NCBI GenBank assembly: GCA_026390045.1
Contig: JAPLGR010000153.1
Coordinates: 1-8,399 of the forward strand
DNA length: 8,399 nt
Direction of reading: 5' to 3'
From: Chloroflexota bacterium
Lineage (GTDB): Bacteria > Chloroflexota > Anaerolineae > Anaerolineales > E44-bin32
In this document: piece after piece, positions 1-7,169 of the stretch
Numbering within the stretch: the first letter of the stretch is position 1
How the letters are laid out: every line of letters begins with the position of its first letter
Position numbers and translations under genes: made by a program
Notes under the pieces: model-generated
What the model was told of the DNA's origin: nothing
The model's input: only the letters and a program-made list of their open reading frames with translations
The model's database searches: none

Positions 1-2
1 GC

Positions 3-1265
3 GACCACACGCCTGGTTGGATCTTCGGCGTCGGTCTGATCCTGTATGACCTGCTGGCGCTGCGCTGGGGCCACGCACACTACGACGCGCGCGGCCTGCT
101 GGAGTTGTGCCCGGTCCTGGCGGAGCAGGGATTGCTTGGCGGATATCGATTCATTGATGCCACAACGGACGATGCCCGGCTGACGATGCGCGTCCTGCGC
201 GAGGCAGTCCACGGCGGATCGATTGCCCTGAACTATGCGCGCGTCGAGAGCCTGCTGACCCGCCAAACGGGGCAGGTCTGCGGTGTCGTCGTGCGAGATC
301 AGGCGCCGGGTGCGGGCAGGACCGCCGAGGTCAAGGCGCCTGTTGTTCTCAGCGCCACGGGCGCGTGGGCCGATGATCTGCGCGTGCAGTTGGGTGGCCC
401 TCGGCGCCTGCGCCGCCTGCGTGGCAGTCACCTGATCTTCCCCTCCTCCCGCCTGCCGCTCACCCGCGCCGTCAGTGTCCTGCACCCGGCCACCGGCCGC
501 CCGGTCTTCGCCGTGCCGTGGGAGGGCGTAACCCTCATCGGCACCACCGACGTCGATCACACGGAGGACCTGGCGCTCGAGCCCGCTATCGATTCGGCTG
601 AAGCCAGCTTCCTGCTGGCAATGGCGACGTTCGCTTTTCCGTCGCTGGAGCTCGGGATGCAGGATGTCCTCGCAACGCAGGCCGGCGTGCGAGCCGTTGT
701 CAACACCGGACGATCCGACCCCTCAAAGGAATCGCGTGAGTATGTCCTGTGGGACGAGCGCGGCTTGCTCACCGTCACCGGTGGCAAGCTGACTACGTTT
801 CGCCGTATGGCCCACAGCGCGCTGCGCGCCGCTCAGTCACGCCTGCCACATCACGTTACCCTCGACAACCACCTCCCGGTTCTTGACCCGCTCCCCTCGG
901 AGCGCTGCCTTGAGGGGCACGTGGATCCTGGGTTGTGCCTGCGCCTGCTTGGCCGCCATGGCGCAGAGACGCCGATGCTCGTCGAGGCTGCTGCGCCGGG
1001 TGAGGTCCAGCCAATCAAAGGGACCTTGTTCACTTGGGCAGAACTGCGCTGGGCAGCGCGCGAGGAAGGCGTCGTTCATCTCGACGACCTGTTGCTGCGC
1101 CGCCTCCGGCTCGGGCTGACGCTGCCCGAGGGCGGCCTGGCCCATCTGGATCGCATCCGCGCCATCGCCCAGCCTGAGCTGGGTTGGGATGACGAACGCT
1201 GGACACAAGAGGTCGAGCGGTACCGCACGCTATGGCGGGCCGGCTACGCGCCGCCCGCCTCGTAG
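3..1265 (+). CDS. glpD: Aerobic-type glycerol-3-phosphate dehydrogenase, N-terminus missing
   Basis: This is an FAD-dependent oxidase-fold enzyme of the GlpD family, which oxidises sn-glycerol 3-phosphate to dihydroxyacetone phosphate and passes electrons to the quinone pool at the membrane. The frame is open from base 3, giving 420 visible residues. The TTG at 105 is internal, because GlpD-like sequence (LILYDLLALRWG) precedes it. Family landmarks in order are DARLTMRVLREA, VVLSATGAWADDL (part of the FAD-binding fold), GSHLIFP, LIGTTDVDH, GVRAVVNTGRSDPSKESREYVL and GGKLTTFRRMA (from 780). The C-terminal helical domain typical of full-length GlpD follows. GlpD proteins are usually about 500-550 residues, so roughly 100 residues, including the N-terminal GxGxxG dinucleotide-binding motif, lie upstream of the window. 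The FGGY kinase starts 37 bp downstream, which suggests an operon. Family assignment is confident; the electron acceptor is inferred from the family. Confidence 0.93.
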   Translation, partial: DHTPGWIFGVGLILYDLLALRWGHAHYDARGLLELCPVLAEQGLLGGYRFIDATTDDARLTMRVLREAVHGGSIALNYARVESLLTRQTGQVCGVVVRDQAPGAGRTAEVKAPVVLSATGAWADDLRVQLGGPRRLRRLRGSHLIFPSSRLPLTRAVSVLHPATGRPVFAVPWEGVTLIGTTDVDHTEDLALEPAIDSAEASFLLAMATFAFPSLELGMQDVLATQAGVRAVVNTGRSDPSKESREYVLWDERGLLTVTGGKLTTFRRMAHSALRAAQSRLPHHVTLDNHLPVLDPLPSERCLEGHVDPGLCLRLLGRHGAETPMLVEAAAPGEVQPIKGTLFTWAELRWAAREEGVVHLDDLLLRRLRLGLTLPEGGLAHLDRIRAIAQPELGWDDERWTQEVERYRTLWRAGYAPPAS

Positions 1266-1291
1266 CCCCGGTTGGCAGCGGGCCTTCCCGC

Positions 1292-1296
1292 AGGAG
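1292..1296 (+). promoter_or_regulatory. Shine-Dalgarno of the FGGY kinase
   Basis: AGGAG sits 6 nt before the ATG at 1303 (CAGGAG-tcacgc-ATG). It decides the start. The frame remains open upstream to 1189, but the extra 38 codons are Arg/Pro-rich, overlap the end of glpD and come before the first conserved phosphate-binding strand. Confidence 0.7.
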
Positions 1297-1302
1297 TCAC
1301 GC

Positions 1303-2874
1303 ATGCCTGGTGATCATCTACTCGCCATCGACCAAGGGACCCAAAGCGCCCGTGCCCTGATCTTCGACCTGCGCGGCAACCTGGTGGCCAAGGCTCGCGC
1401 CCCGATCGAGCCCTACTTCTCCGACGCACCGGGGCTGGCCGAACAGCACGCGCACGTCTTCTGGGATGCGGTGTGTAAGGCGTGCCAGGCGCTGTGGTCC
1501 GAACCCGGCGTCTCGAAGAATCGAATCGCCGGCGTCGCGCTGACCACCCAGCGCTCCACCGTGTTGAATGTTGACAAGGACGGAGCCCCACTCCGGCCAG
1601 CGATCAGCTGGCTCGACCAGCGCCGCACGGAGGGGCTGCCACCCGTCGGAGGTGCCTGGGGCGTGCTGTTTCGGCTTGCCGGCATGTCCGGCACCGTGGC
1701 CTACCTGCAGGCCGAAGCCGAAGCCAACTGGATCCGCACGCATCAGCCGGAGATCTGGAAGCAGACGCACAAGTATCTTCTTCTTTCCGGGTACCTGACC
1801 TTCCGTCTCGTTGGACGCTTTGTCGATTCCATCGGCTGCCAGGTCGGTTACATTCCTTTCGACTACAAGGGTCTGCACTGGTCCAAGCGCTCGGACTGGA
1901 AGTGGCAGGCGCTGCCGATGGATCCGTCGCTGCTGCCCGACCTGAAAGCACCAACGGAGACTCTCGGTGAGATCACACGCGCGGCCAGCGACGCCACCGG
2001 CATCCCTGCCGGCCTGCCCTTGATTGCCGCCGCGGCCGATAAGGCCTGTGAGGTGATCGGCGCCGGCGGCCTCGAGCCGCACGTCGGCTGCCTGAGCTAT
2101 GGCACCGCCGCAACGATCAACACTACGCATCGTCGCTACCTCGAGGTTATCCCGCTCCTTCCGCCCTACCCATCTGCCGTTCCGGGCGCGTACAGCCTTG
2201 AGGTGCAGATCTTCCGCGGCTACTGGATGGTGAGCTGGTTCAAACATGAATTCGGGTTGCGCGAACAGCACCTTGCCGACGAGCGCGGGCTAGTGCCTGA
2301 GGCCCTGTTCGACGAGTTGGTGCGCGCTGTCCCTCCCGGCTCGCAGGGCCTGGTGCTGCAGCCATACTGGTCGCCGGGCTTGAAGCATCCGGGCCCGGAG
2401 GCGCGCGGCGCCATCATCGGTTTCGGGGCTGCACACACGCGAGCGCACCTGTACCGTGCCATCCTCGAGGGACTAGCCTACGCCCTGCGCGAGGGCGCCG
2501 AACGTACTTCAAAGCGGAGCGGTGTGCCGATCACCGAGCTGCGCGTTGCCGGCGGGGGCAGCCAGAGCGATGCCGCCCTGCAGCTAACCGCAGATGTGTT
2601 TGGCCTTCCCGCCTCTCGGCCTCACGTGTACGAAGCCTCCGGCCTGGGAGCGGCCATGGATGCCGCCGTCGGGCTGCACCTGCATCCCGATTTCCAGACC
2701 GCCCTGCGCGAAATGACCCGCCTGGGCCGGACATTCGAGCCGGACGCGGCGGCTCACCGCACGTACGATGATCTGTATCGGCAGGTGTATCTCCAGATGT
2801 ACGACCGGCTCCGCCCACTCTACGAGAGCATGCGCAGGTCCGTTCCTCCTTCGTCGGGCGAACGCACCACCTGA
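1303..2874 (+). CDS. FGGY-family carbohydrate kinase, glycerol-kinase-like context
   Basis: This is an ATP-dependent sugar or polyol kinase of the actin/hexokinase/Hsp70 fold, 523 residues, the usual FGGY length. Starting at 1303 puts the phosphate-1 loop at the N-terminus (LLAIDQGTQSARALIFD, residues 6-22). Other landmarks are TTQRST (81-86), ISWLDQRR (101-108), the probable catalytic base Asp246 in AAADKACEVIGAG, the SYGTAA ATP-binding loop (265-270), and the C-terminal signature AGGGSQSDAALQLTADVFG (416-434), followed by EASGLGAAMDAAVG (444-457). It lies 37 bp after glpD and 15 bp before a lipoprotein gene, so a product fed to GlpD is plausible. Compared with glycerol kinase, the Arg and Trp of the glycerol site are kept (R84, W103), but the Q-R-E-T Glu is Ser85. 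The substrate may therefore be glycerol or another polyol or ketose. It broadly resembles uncharacterised YgcE/XylB-type FGGY kinases. The family is certain, the substrate is not. Confidence 0.92.
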   Translation: MPGDHLLAIDQGTQSARALIFDLRGNLVAKARAPIEPYFSDAPGLAEQHAHVFWDAVCKACQALWSEPGVSKNRIAGVALTTQRSTVLNVDKDGAPLRPAISWLDQRRTEGLPPVGGAWGVLFRLAGMSGTVAYLQAEAEANWIRTHQPEIWKQTHKYLLLSGYLTFRLVGRFVDSIGCQVGYIPFDYKGLHWSKRSDWKWQALPMDPSLLPDLKAPTETLGEITRAASDATGIPAGLPLIAAAADKACEVIGAGGLEPHVGCLSYGTAATINTTHRRYLEVIPLLPPYPSAVPGAYSLEVQIFRGYWMVSWFKHEFGLREQHLADERGLVPEALFDELVRAVPPGSQGLVLQPYWSPGLKHPGPEARGAIIGFGAAHTRAHLYRAILEGLAYALREGAERTSKRSGVPITELRVAGGGSQSDAALQLTADVFGLPASRPHVYEASGLGAAMDAAVGLHLHPDFQTALREMTRLGRTFEPDAAAHRTYDDLYRQVYLQMYDRLRPLYESMRRSVPPSSGERTT

Positions 2875-2889
2875 CACGGGACATCGCCT

Positions 2890-4245
2890 GTGCCAAATCG
2901 CCGCTCGGCCGCCGTGCCTGCCAGGGTACTTCGTTCTCTTGCACTCCTCCTTTGGCTGTGTGCCGCATGCGCACCTGTTGCACAGCCGTCCATGCAGCCA
3001 GGCGCATCTCCATCGGCGTCGCTGCCCACTCCGTCCGCCCAAACTGCATCCACACCTGCGCCCCACTCCACCGGATCACCCGCCCCTTCGGTTACCGTGG
3101 ATGAGGTCTTCCGCCAGGTCGAGCGGCTGCGCGGCATCGAAGCGCAGCGAGGCATTCCCTACACCGGCGCTGCACAGGCTGAGGTGGTTGACCTGACGCA
3201 GGAGGCCCTGCTCCTCAACTGGCCTCTCTCGTCCCTTGAGCGAGAGGCGCGCTTGCTCCAGCAGTTCGGGGTATCCCAACCAGGTATGGATCTGGAGGAC
3301 CTGACAGCCGCCGTGGGCCTCGACGCCGCCCTCGTCGCACCCTTGGCAGACGACGGCCTGGCCATCAGCACCAGCCTTGGCATGGCCGATACGGATCTCG
3401 CGCAGGTCGTGTGTGCCTACGAACGCCTGCTGCTCGGGCAGGCTTTCCCCGACGCCGATCCCGATCGCCAGGTCGAGCCCTGCCTCGCTGACGTCGATGC
3501 CTGTCTGGCAAGGCGCGCACTCTTCGAGGGTGATGCAGCTCTGCTGGCCGAGCAGTGGCTGCGCACGTTTGGCTCGTCGCCCATCGCCTCCACTGGAGTC
3601 TCCACTTGCGCTCTGACTCCATCCACGGCAGAAGTGGTTTCCCCGGGCCTGGTTCCTGTACTCACGTTCCCTCAGGACCATGGCGCTGAATTCGCCCGTG
3701 CTCTCTACCTCAAGGCCGGCTGGGCGGGCGTCGATCAGGCATATGCCAGTCCCCCAATCTCCACCGAGCAAGTGCTTCATCCTGAGCGCTACCCAAAGGA
3801 CACGCCGCGCCCGCCGGTCTATCCTGATCCAGCTCCGGCCCTCGGAGCGGGCTGGACGACTGAGGACTCGGGAACCCTGGGCGAATGGCGCACGCGCCTG
3901 GTGCTGGAAGCCTACCTTGACTTCGAGGATGCCGTGCTCGCTGCCGAGGGCTGGGACGGCGATCAATACGCACTGCTTACGAACCCCAGCCTCGGATCGA
4001 GTGCCCTCATGTTGCTCACGCGGTGGGACACCGTCCGCGACGCTCACGAGTTCTCCGGCACATTCCGAACCTACGGAGAGAGCCGGTTCGGCCCGGCCAA
4101 GCGCGCAGGCACGGCCCTGACCTGGACCACGTCTTCCGGCATCGTCATCCTCGATGTGGGGAATGATCAGACGCTGTGGATCGAAGCCCCGGATGCCACT
4201 CTGGCTGCTGCGCTTCGCAGGGCATCAGGGTTCCCACTGTACTGA
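2890..4245 (+). CDS. Probable lipoprotein, metallopeptidase-family relative lacking HExxH
   Basis: This 451-residue protein starts at GTG 2890; GTG 2914 is an alternative that keeps the signal peptide. Arg-containing residues 1-15 and a hydrophobic core (LALLLWL, 17-23) lead to a lipobox-like CAAC, with Cys27 the likely lipidated residue. A Ser/Thr/Pro-rich tether (28-67) follows, so the mature protein is probably anchored outside the membrane. The globular part recalls a family of putative zinc peptidases common in Chloroflexota. Recognisable blocks are RGIPYTG (87-93), ALFEGDAALL (210-219), FARALYLKAGWAGVDQAYASPP (268-289, written here only as landmark), STEQVLHPERYP (291-302), LGAGWTTEDSGTLGEW (318-333) and GWDGDQY (354-360). 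Where such proteins carry an AHExxHALQDQ-like helix, this one reads VCAYERLLLGQ (174-184), so both His and the Glu are gone, while Glu213 of EGD remains. It is probably non-catalytic, a binding or structural pseudoenzyme. There is no strong Shine-Dalgarno. The 15-bp spacing after the kinase suggests co-transcription. Confidence 0.8.
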   Translation: MPNRRSAAVPARVLRSLALLLWLCAACAPVAQPSMQPGASPSASLPTPSAQTASTPAPHSTGSPAPSVTVDEVFRQVERLRGIEAQRGIPYTGAAQAEVVDLTQEALLLNWPLSSLEREARLLQQFGVSQPGMDLEDLTAAVGLDAALVAPLADDGLAISTSLGMADTDLAQVVCAYERLLLGQAFPDADPDRQVEPCLADVDACLARRALFEGDAALLAEQWLRTFGSSPIASTGVSTCALTPSTAEVVSPGLVPVLTFPQDHGAEFARALYLKAGWAGVDQAYASPPISTEQVLHPERYPKDTPRPPVYPDPAPALGAGWTTEDSGTLGEWRTRLVLEAYLDFEDAVLAAEGWDGDQYALLTNPSLGSSALMLLTRWDTVRDAHEFSGTFRTYGESRFGPAKRAGTALTWTTSSGIVILDVGNDQTLWIEAPDATLAAALRRASGFPLY

Positions 4246-4312
4246 GCAGTTGAACCGGGCAGCGAGCGAGCCTTTCGGTCGAACCCCCACCCTGTTCAGG
4301 GAGGAGAATGCC

Positions 4313-5572
4313 TCAGCCGGCAAAGCGGTTGGGTGACTGTTCCTCGGAACACACCTTCGCGGTGACTCCGCTCACGACCAGCAGGCGCCTCATCTCCTTG
4401 AATCGCACATCCGCCAGCCAGACCGGTGCAAGCGCCAGCACGTAGGACGTGATCACCATACGTGCCGATCGCAGGCTCAGTCGAATGCCTCCCGATCCAG
4501 CTGTCAGCTTCTCTCCGGTCATCCGCAGCGCCCGCTGGCGCGCCCGCAGCGCTGCGTTTGCCATGGAGACCGTGTATGTCTCAGCCGGCCGCGCAGCGAG
4601 GTAGGCTGGGTCAAACGCGACCAGCAGCCTCGGGTCTATGCTCTCAACTGCCTCGGCGAAACCCGGACGCGGGTTTGAGCATGCCAGCACGACAATGGGG
4701 CTCGGCGGCGGTTCGGATCCGCTCAGCGGATTGTCCTCTCCGCCCCACGTGTCGCCCCCATGCACCACGTCCCACTCGATCAACCCTCCCATTTCAAACA
4801 GCCAGAATGGCAGATACACGGCCGTCAGGCGATCGACGACGAATCGCCCATCTCCCGCTCCATGGCTCGACCGCGCCGTCAGGCTCCGACCGGCTTCGTC
4901 CTGCGACACCATCAACGGAACGATTGACTGCGGGGCGATCAGCAGGCGCTCGTCGCATTGTTCCACGGCATAGGTTGCATCACAGTAGGGGCAGGTAAGC
5001 GAGAGCGTTTCCGGGGCAAGAAGGAACCGTGCCCCGCAGGCGGTGCAGGCGAAAGTGGGACTCGCCTGTGGACTGCTGTGGCCGCGTGCGGTTGCCAGTG
5101 CCAGGACGAAATCGCCGGCAGCAACTTCCAAGGCCCCTGGTCCTGACGGCACACCTATTCGGTCGCCGCAGTGGTCACACTGCAGGCCGTTTCCATCCGG
5201 TGCATAGGCCATTTGCCCACCACACGACGGGCAGGCAAAGCGCTCGACGTCAATCAGTCCATCCGTGGAGGCAATCGTCGGCGGATGGTCTGGATCGATC
5301 ATCTCGGACGGCTGCAGGCGTCCATCAAGTACGGCGAGCCGCCGCAACGCGCGCGGGTTGTGGGTATCGTTCGCTAGCACTTCTTCCACCCAGCGCCGCG
5401 CCTCATCCTTCTCCCTGGCAACCTCACTCAGCCACAGCCAGACTTCGATCTGCTCGTCCGAGGATGGTTCCTGGCGCAGTGTCCATTCGAGGTAGTGGCG
5501 CGCCTCATCCCGCTCGCCGGCCTTCGCCGCCGCGATCCCGCGAATGAGCAGATCTCGTGCTCCGTCTGACAT
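4313..5572 (-). CDS. TPR-like and double zinc-ribbon protein of unknown function
   Basis: This 419-residue protein has three parts. Residues 4-86 form amphipathic helix pairs of TPR-like type (GIAAAKAGERDEARHYLEW, WLWLSEVAREKDEARRWVEE). Next come two four-Cys zinc ribbons: C114/C117 (CPSC) with C132/C135 (CDHC), and C176/C179 (CTAC) with C194/C197 (CPYC). The third part (about 215-410) carries blocks found in zinc-ribbon proteins often mislabelled as PriA or helicase: YLPFWLFEM (253-261), FDPAYLAARPAETYTVSM (320-337) and a closing LAPVWLADVRFKE with LVVSGVTAKV (381-407). There is no helicase motif, so that label should be avoided. No signal peptide or convincing membrane span was seen. It starts at ATG 5570-5572, 30 bp after the GTPase stop, without an evident Shine-Dalgarno, which suggests co-transcription and perhaps a shared role. 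Its 3' end faces the lipoprotein gene 67 bp away. The function is unknown. Confidence 0.85.
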   Translation of the reverse strand: MSDGARDLLIRGIAAAKAGERDEARHYLEWTLRQEPSSDEQIEVWLWLSEVAREKDEARRWVEEVLANDTHNPRALRRLAVLDGRLQPSEMIDPDHPPTIASTDGLIDVERFACPSCGGQMAYAPDGNGLQCDHCGDRIGVPSGPGALEVAAGDFVLALATARGHSSPQASPTFACTACGARFLLAPETLSLTCPYCDATYAVEQCDERLLIAPQSIVPLMVSQDEAGRSLTARSSHGAGDGRFVVDRLTAVYLPFWLFEMGGLIEWDVVHGGDTWGGEDNPLSGSEPPPSPIVVLACSNPRPGFAEAVESIDPRLLVAFDPAYLAARPAETYTVSMANAALRARQRALRMTGEKLTAGSGGIRLSLRSARMVITSYVLALAPVWLADVRFKEMRRLLVVSGVTAKVCSEEQSPNRFAG

Positions 5573-5602
5573 CGGACTGGGCTCGCAATCCGCCGGTGGA
5601 CT

Positions 5603-6859
5603 CTACGCCGCAGGCGGTTCGTCGCTTGCCGAGCTGGCTGCTTCCGTCGGAGCCCCGGGCGTCATCTCGGTCAGCGCCTGTTCAACCTCAGTCTGTAGCA
5701 CGCTGCGACCGGGCGCCCGGCGCCTTCCGCTCCGGCCGAGGCGCCCGATTAACCCCTCGCTCGTCGACCGCGACAATCGCCGCAGTGTCGCTCCCGAGAT
5801 CTTCTCGCCGCGTTCAAACCAGACCGTGGCCGCGCGTCCCATCGCCACGGTCGTACCGCCCGCGACGGCTGCCCCCACCAGCCAGCCCGGCGGCCCACCA
5901 AACTTGGTCAGCTCATAGAACAGGCTCCGCGCCAGCAATCCGATCCCAAAAGTCGCCACGAGCTCGCGCGCCCGGGCAAGCGTGATCTTGTAGGTGTAGA
6001 TCCGGGCGATGCTCATTACCATTGCGCTCTGCACTACGACCAACGGAAGGAAGTCGGCAAAGGGCAGCGGCGTCAGCGCAATCGCCCCGGCCGTCGATGC
6101 TGCCCGCGTGATCACGGCCTGCGCCAGCTTGCCCCGATAAGCCGGTAGCGCCGCCCCCAGCGCAGCAACAATCCCCGGCTCCGATTTCGCCACCGCCACC
6201 AGTAGACGATCGATCCCCTGCCCCTGCTTGGCGCTGACCGGGATCAGCTGCGATACGTCTAACCCCAGCGCAGCGGCCGCGCGGCCAAGTGCCGCCGCCC
6301 GTTCACGTCCCACCAGGTCGATCTTGTTCAGCGCTACCACCATTGGCCGGCCCAGGCCGACCAGGTCGTTGTACAGCTCCTGCTCGGGTGGACGGATGCC
6401 ATGTTCGGCATCGAAGAGCACGATCAGCAGGTCGCCAGCCTGGGCTGTAGCCAACGCTCGGTCCCGTTCCTCCTGCCCCGCGGACCCCGGCGTGTCCGCC
6501 CCCGGCGTGTCGACAATCGCGAACAGCCCCGCATCCGCTTGCTGCGCTTGGTGCGTTGTCCCCGGCAGGGCACTTACCTCGGCGCGGTCCTTCCCGGAGC
6601 GGATCAGCGTGTTGTACAGTGTCGACTTTCCGCTGTTTGCCGGGCCGACGATGACCGCCTGGTGCTTGTCGCCCACGGCGATCCTCAGGTGTTCCGCCGC
6701 CTCATTGATCAATGCCCGCCAGTTCTTCATGTCCGTCGGCAATAAACCCAGCGCCTTGCCGAGATCCGATTGACTGCTGACGGGTAGTGCATCCCAGGCA
6801 CGCCGGATCTCGTCTGCCTGGCGACCAATGAACTCAGAAAGCTTGTTGCGTTCAGTCAT
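5603..6859 (-). CDS. GTPase of the Era/TrmE-like superfamily with DUF697-like membrane domain
   Basis: This 418-residue protein uses ATG 6857-6859. The frame extends to 6964, but the added 35 residues are Arg-rich and unlike a G-protein N-terminus. The GTPase motifs are all visible: G1/P-loop GPANSGKST (72-80), a likely G2 Thr in LPGTTHQ (98-104), G3 DTPG (117-120), G4 NKID (178-181) and G5 SAK (209-211). The C-terminal half has two hydrophobic helical regions (about 250-290, ALTPLPFADFLPLVVVQSAM; and about 302-345, WLVGAAVAGGTTVAMG) resembling DUF697/YcjF-type domains, which implies membrane association. A basic segment (371-385) and an acidic, Ala/Pro-rich tail follow. An N-terminal helical region of about 65 residues precedes the G domain. 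It is the first gene of a two-gene unit with the zinc-ribbon protein. There is no Shine-Dalgarno, but TACAAT lies 6 nt before the ATG, so the transcript may be leaderless. GTP hydrolysis is confidently inferred; the cellular role is unknown. Confidence 0.9.
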   Translation of the reverse strand: MTERNKLSEFIGRQADEIRRAWDALPVSSQSDLGKALGLLPTDMKNWRALINEAAEHLRIAVGDKHQAVIVGPANSGKSTLYNTLIRSGKDRAEVSALPGTTHQAQQADAGLFAIVDTPGADTPGSAGQEERDRALATAQAGDLLIVLFDAEHGIRPPEQELYNDLVGLGRPMVVALNKIDLVGRERAAALGRAAAALGLDVSQLIPVSAKQGQGIDRLLVAVAKSEPGIVAALGAALPAYRGKLAQAVITRAASTAGAIALTPLPFADFLPLVVVQSAMVMSIARIYTYKITLARARELVATFGIGLLARSLFYELTKFGGPPGWLVGAAVAGGTTVAMGRAATVWFERGEKISGATLRRLSRSTSEGLIGRLGRSGRRRAPGRSVLQTEVEQALTEMTPGAPTEAASSASDEPPAA

Positions 6860-7169
6860 GCCGACATTGTAGCCCAGCCGCAGTCGTCTGCCCGCTTTCG
6901 GCCTGACGCCAGACGCCGGAAGACCCCTCCTGTGGATAAGTGCCCTCTTTCTGTGGAGAACCACCCTCTATTGGGGAGAACCTCTGTCCAGACTGGCTTA
7001 CCTCCGGGCTCCCCTGCGCCAGCACTGCCACTTCTTGAAGCATATCCGCCACATATTCGGCGTCGCCTGTCAATGCGCTTTCCTGACGCTGGTCCTCCAC
7101 TTGTTCTCCACTCCATTGCTGTTCAGAAAGGGCTCGGCGCAAGGCGCCACGGGTGTCTATCGTTCCCAC
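6852..7169 (-). CDS. Doubtful small open frame upstream of the GTPase
   Basis: This is an open frame of 105 codons from GTG 7167-7169 to TGA 6852-6854, with AGGAG about 4 nt before the GTG. Its stop overlaps the GTPase start by 8 bp. For: the length without a stop, the ribosome-site-like AGGAG, the overlap typical of coupled genes, and a plausible soluble, Glu/Gln-rich helical stretch (SEQQWSGEQVEDQ, DAEYVADMLQEVAVLAQG). Against: no recognisable family, a third-position GC of only about 57% by hand count (apparently lower than the neighbouring genes), and a low-complexity second half (SPQKEGT, YPQEGSS) that arises from a 20-21-bp DNA repeat containing DnaA-box-like sites. A second frame beginning at ATG 7221 reads MWMLIPWDRMEPKMQEMRG before stopping at 7123, so a frameshifted or decayed gene is also possible. 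It may simply be non-coding. Confidence 0.25.
   Translation of the reverse strand: MGTIDTRGALRRALSEQQWSGEQVEDQRQESALTGDAEYVADMLQEVAVLAQGSPEVSQSGQRFSPIEGGSPQKEGTYPQEGSSGVWRQAESGQTTAAGLQCRHD
6866..6871 (-). promoter_or_regulatory. Candidate -10 element for a leaderless GTPase transcript
   Basis: On the minus strand TACAAT (5 of 6 to TATAAT) is followed by 6 nt (gtcggc) and then the GTPase ATG, so a normal start point would fall on or next to the A of ATG. No good -35 hexamer is seen 16-18 nt upstream, which keeps confidence low. The absence of a Shine-Dalgarno before this ATG agrees with the idea. Confidence 0.35.
6931..6980. repeat. Three imperfect repeats at 20-21 bp spacing
   Basis: Related 9-mers recur on the + strand: TGTGGATAA (6931-6939), TGTGGAGAA (6952-6960) and TGGGGAGAA (6972-6980). 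The first two are each followed within a few bases by CCCTCT. Starts are 21 and 20 bp apart, about two helical turns, so bound proteins would lie on the same face of the DNA. The first copy is a perfect DnaA box read on the minus strand. Confidence 0.55.

Noticed and set aside
105..107. TTG as the start of glpD
   Set aside because: GlpD-like coding sequence continues upstream in frame to base 3, so the gene is truncated by the window edge rather than starting here.
1318..2271. 317-codon open frame on the minus strand inside the kinase gene
   Set aside because: It lies opposite a gene with clear FGGY motifs. Its translation has no recognisable domain, and long antisense frames are common in high-GC coding DNA.
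3076..4047. 323-codon open frame on the minus strand inside the lipoprotein gene
   Set aside because: The + strand frame has a signal peptide and family blocks. The antisense translation looks like a shadow and has no suitable start context.
4287..4304. Inverted repeat CCaCCCTG-TT-CAGGGaGG between the convergent genes, possible shared terminator
   Set aside because: There is one internal mismatch, a 2-nt loop and no T-run on either side, so it is not a convincing intrinsic terminator, although its position would suit one.
4313..5572. Annotation of the zinc-ribbon protein as PriA or a helicase
   Set aside because: No Walker A, DEAD/DEAH-like or other helicase motif is present. The resemblance is limited to Cys-pair zinc ribbons.
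6860..6964. 35-codon N-terminal extension of the GTPase
   Set aside because: The extension is Arg-rich, has no family similarity, and overlaps the -10-like element and the alternative small frame. ATG 6857-6859 gives a normal N-terminus.
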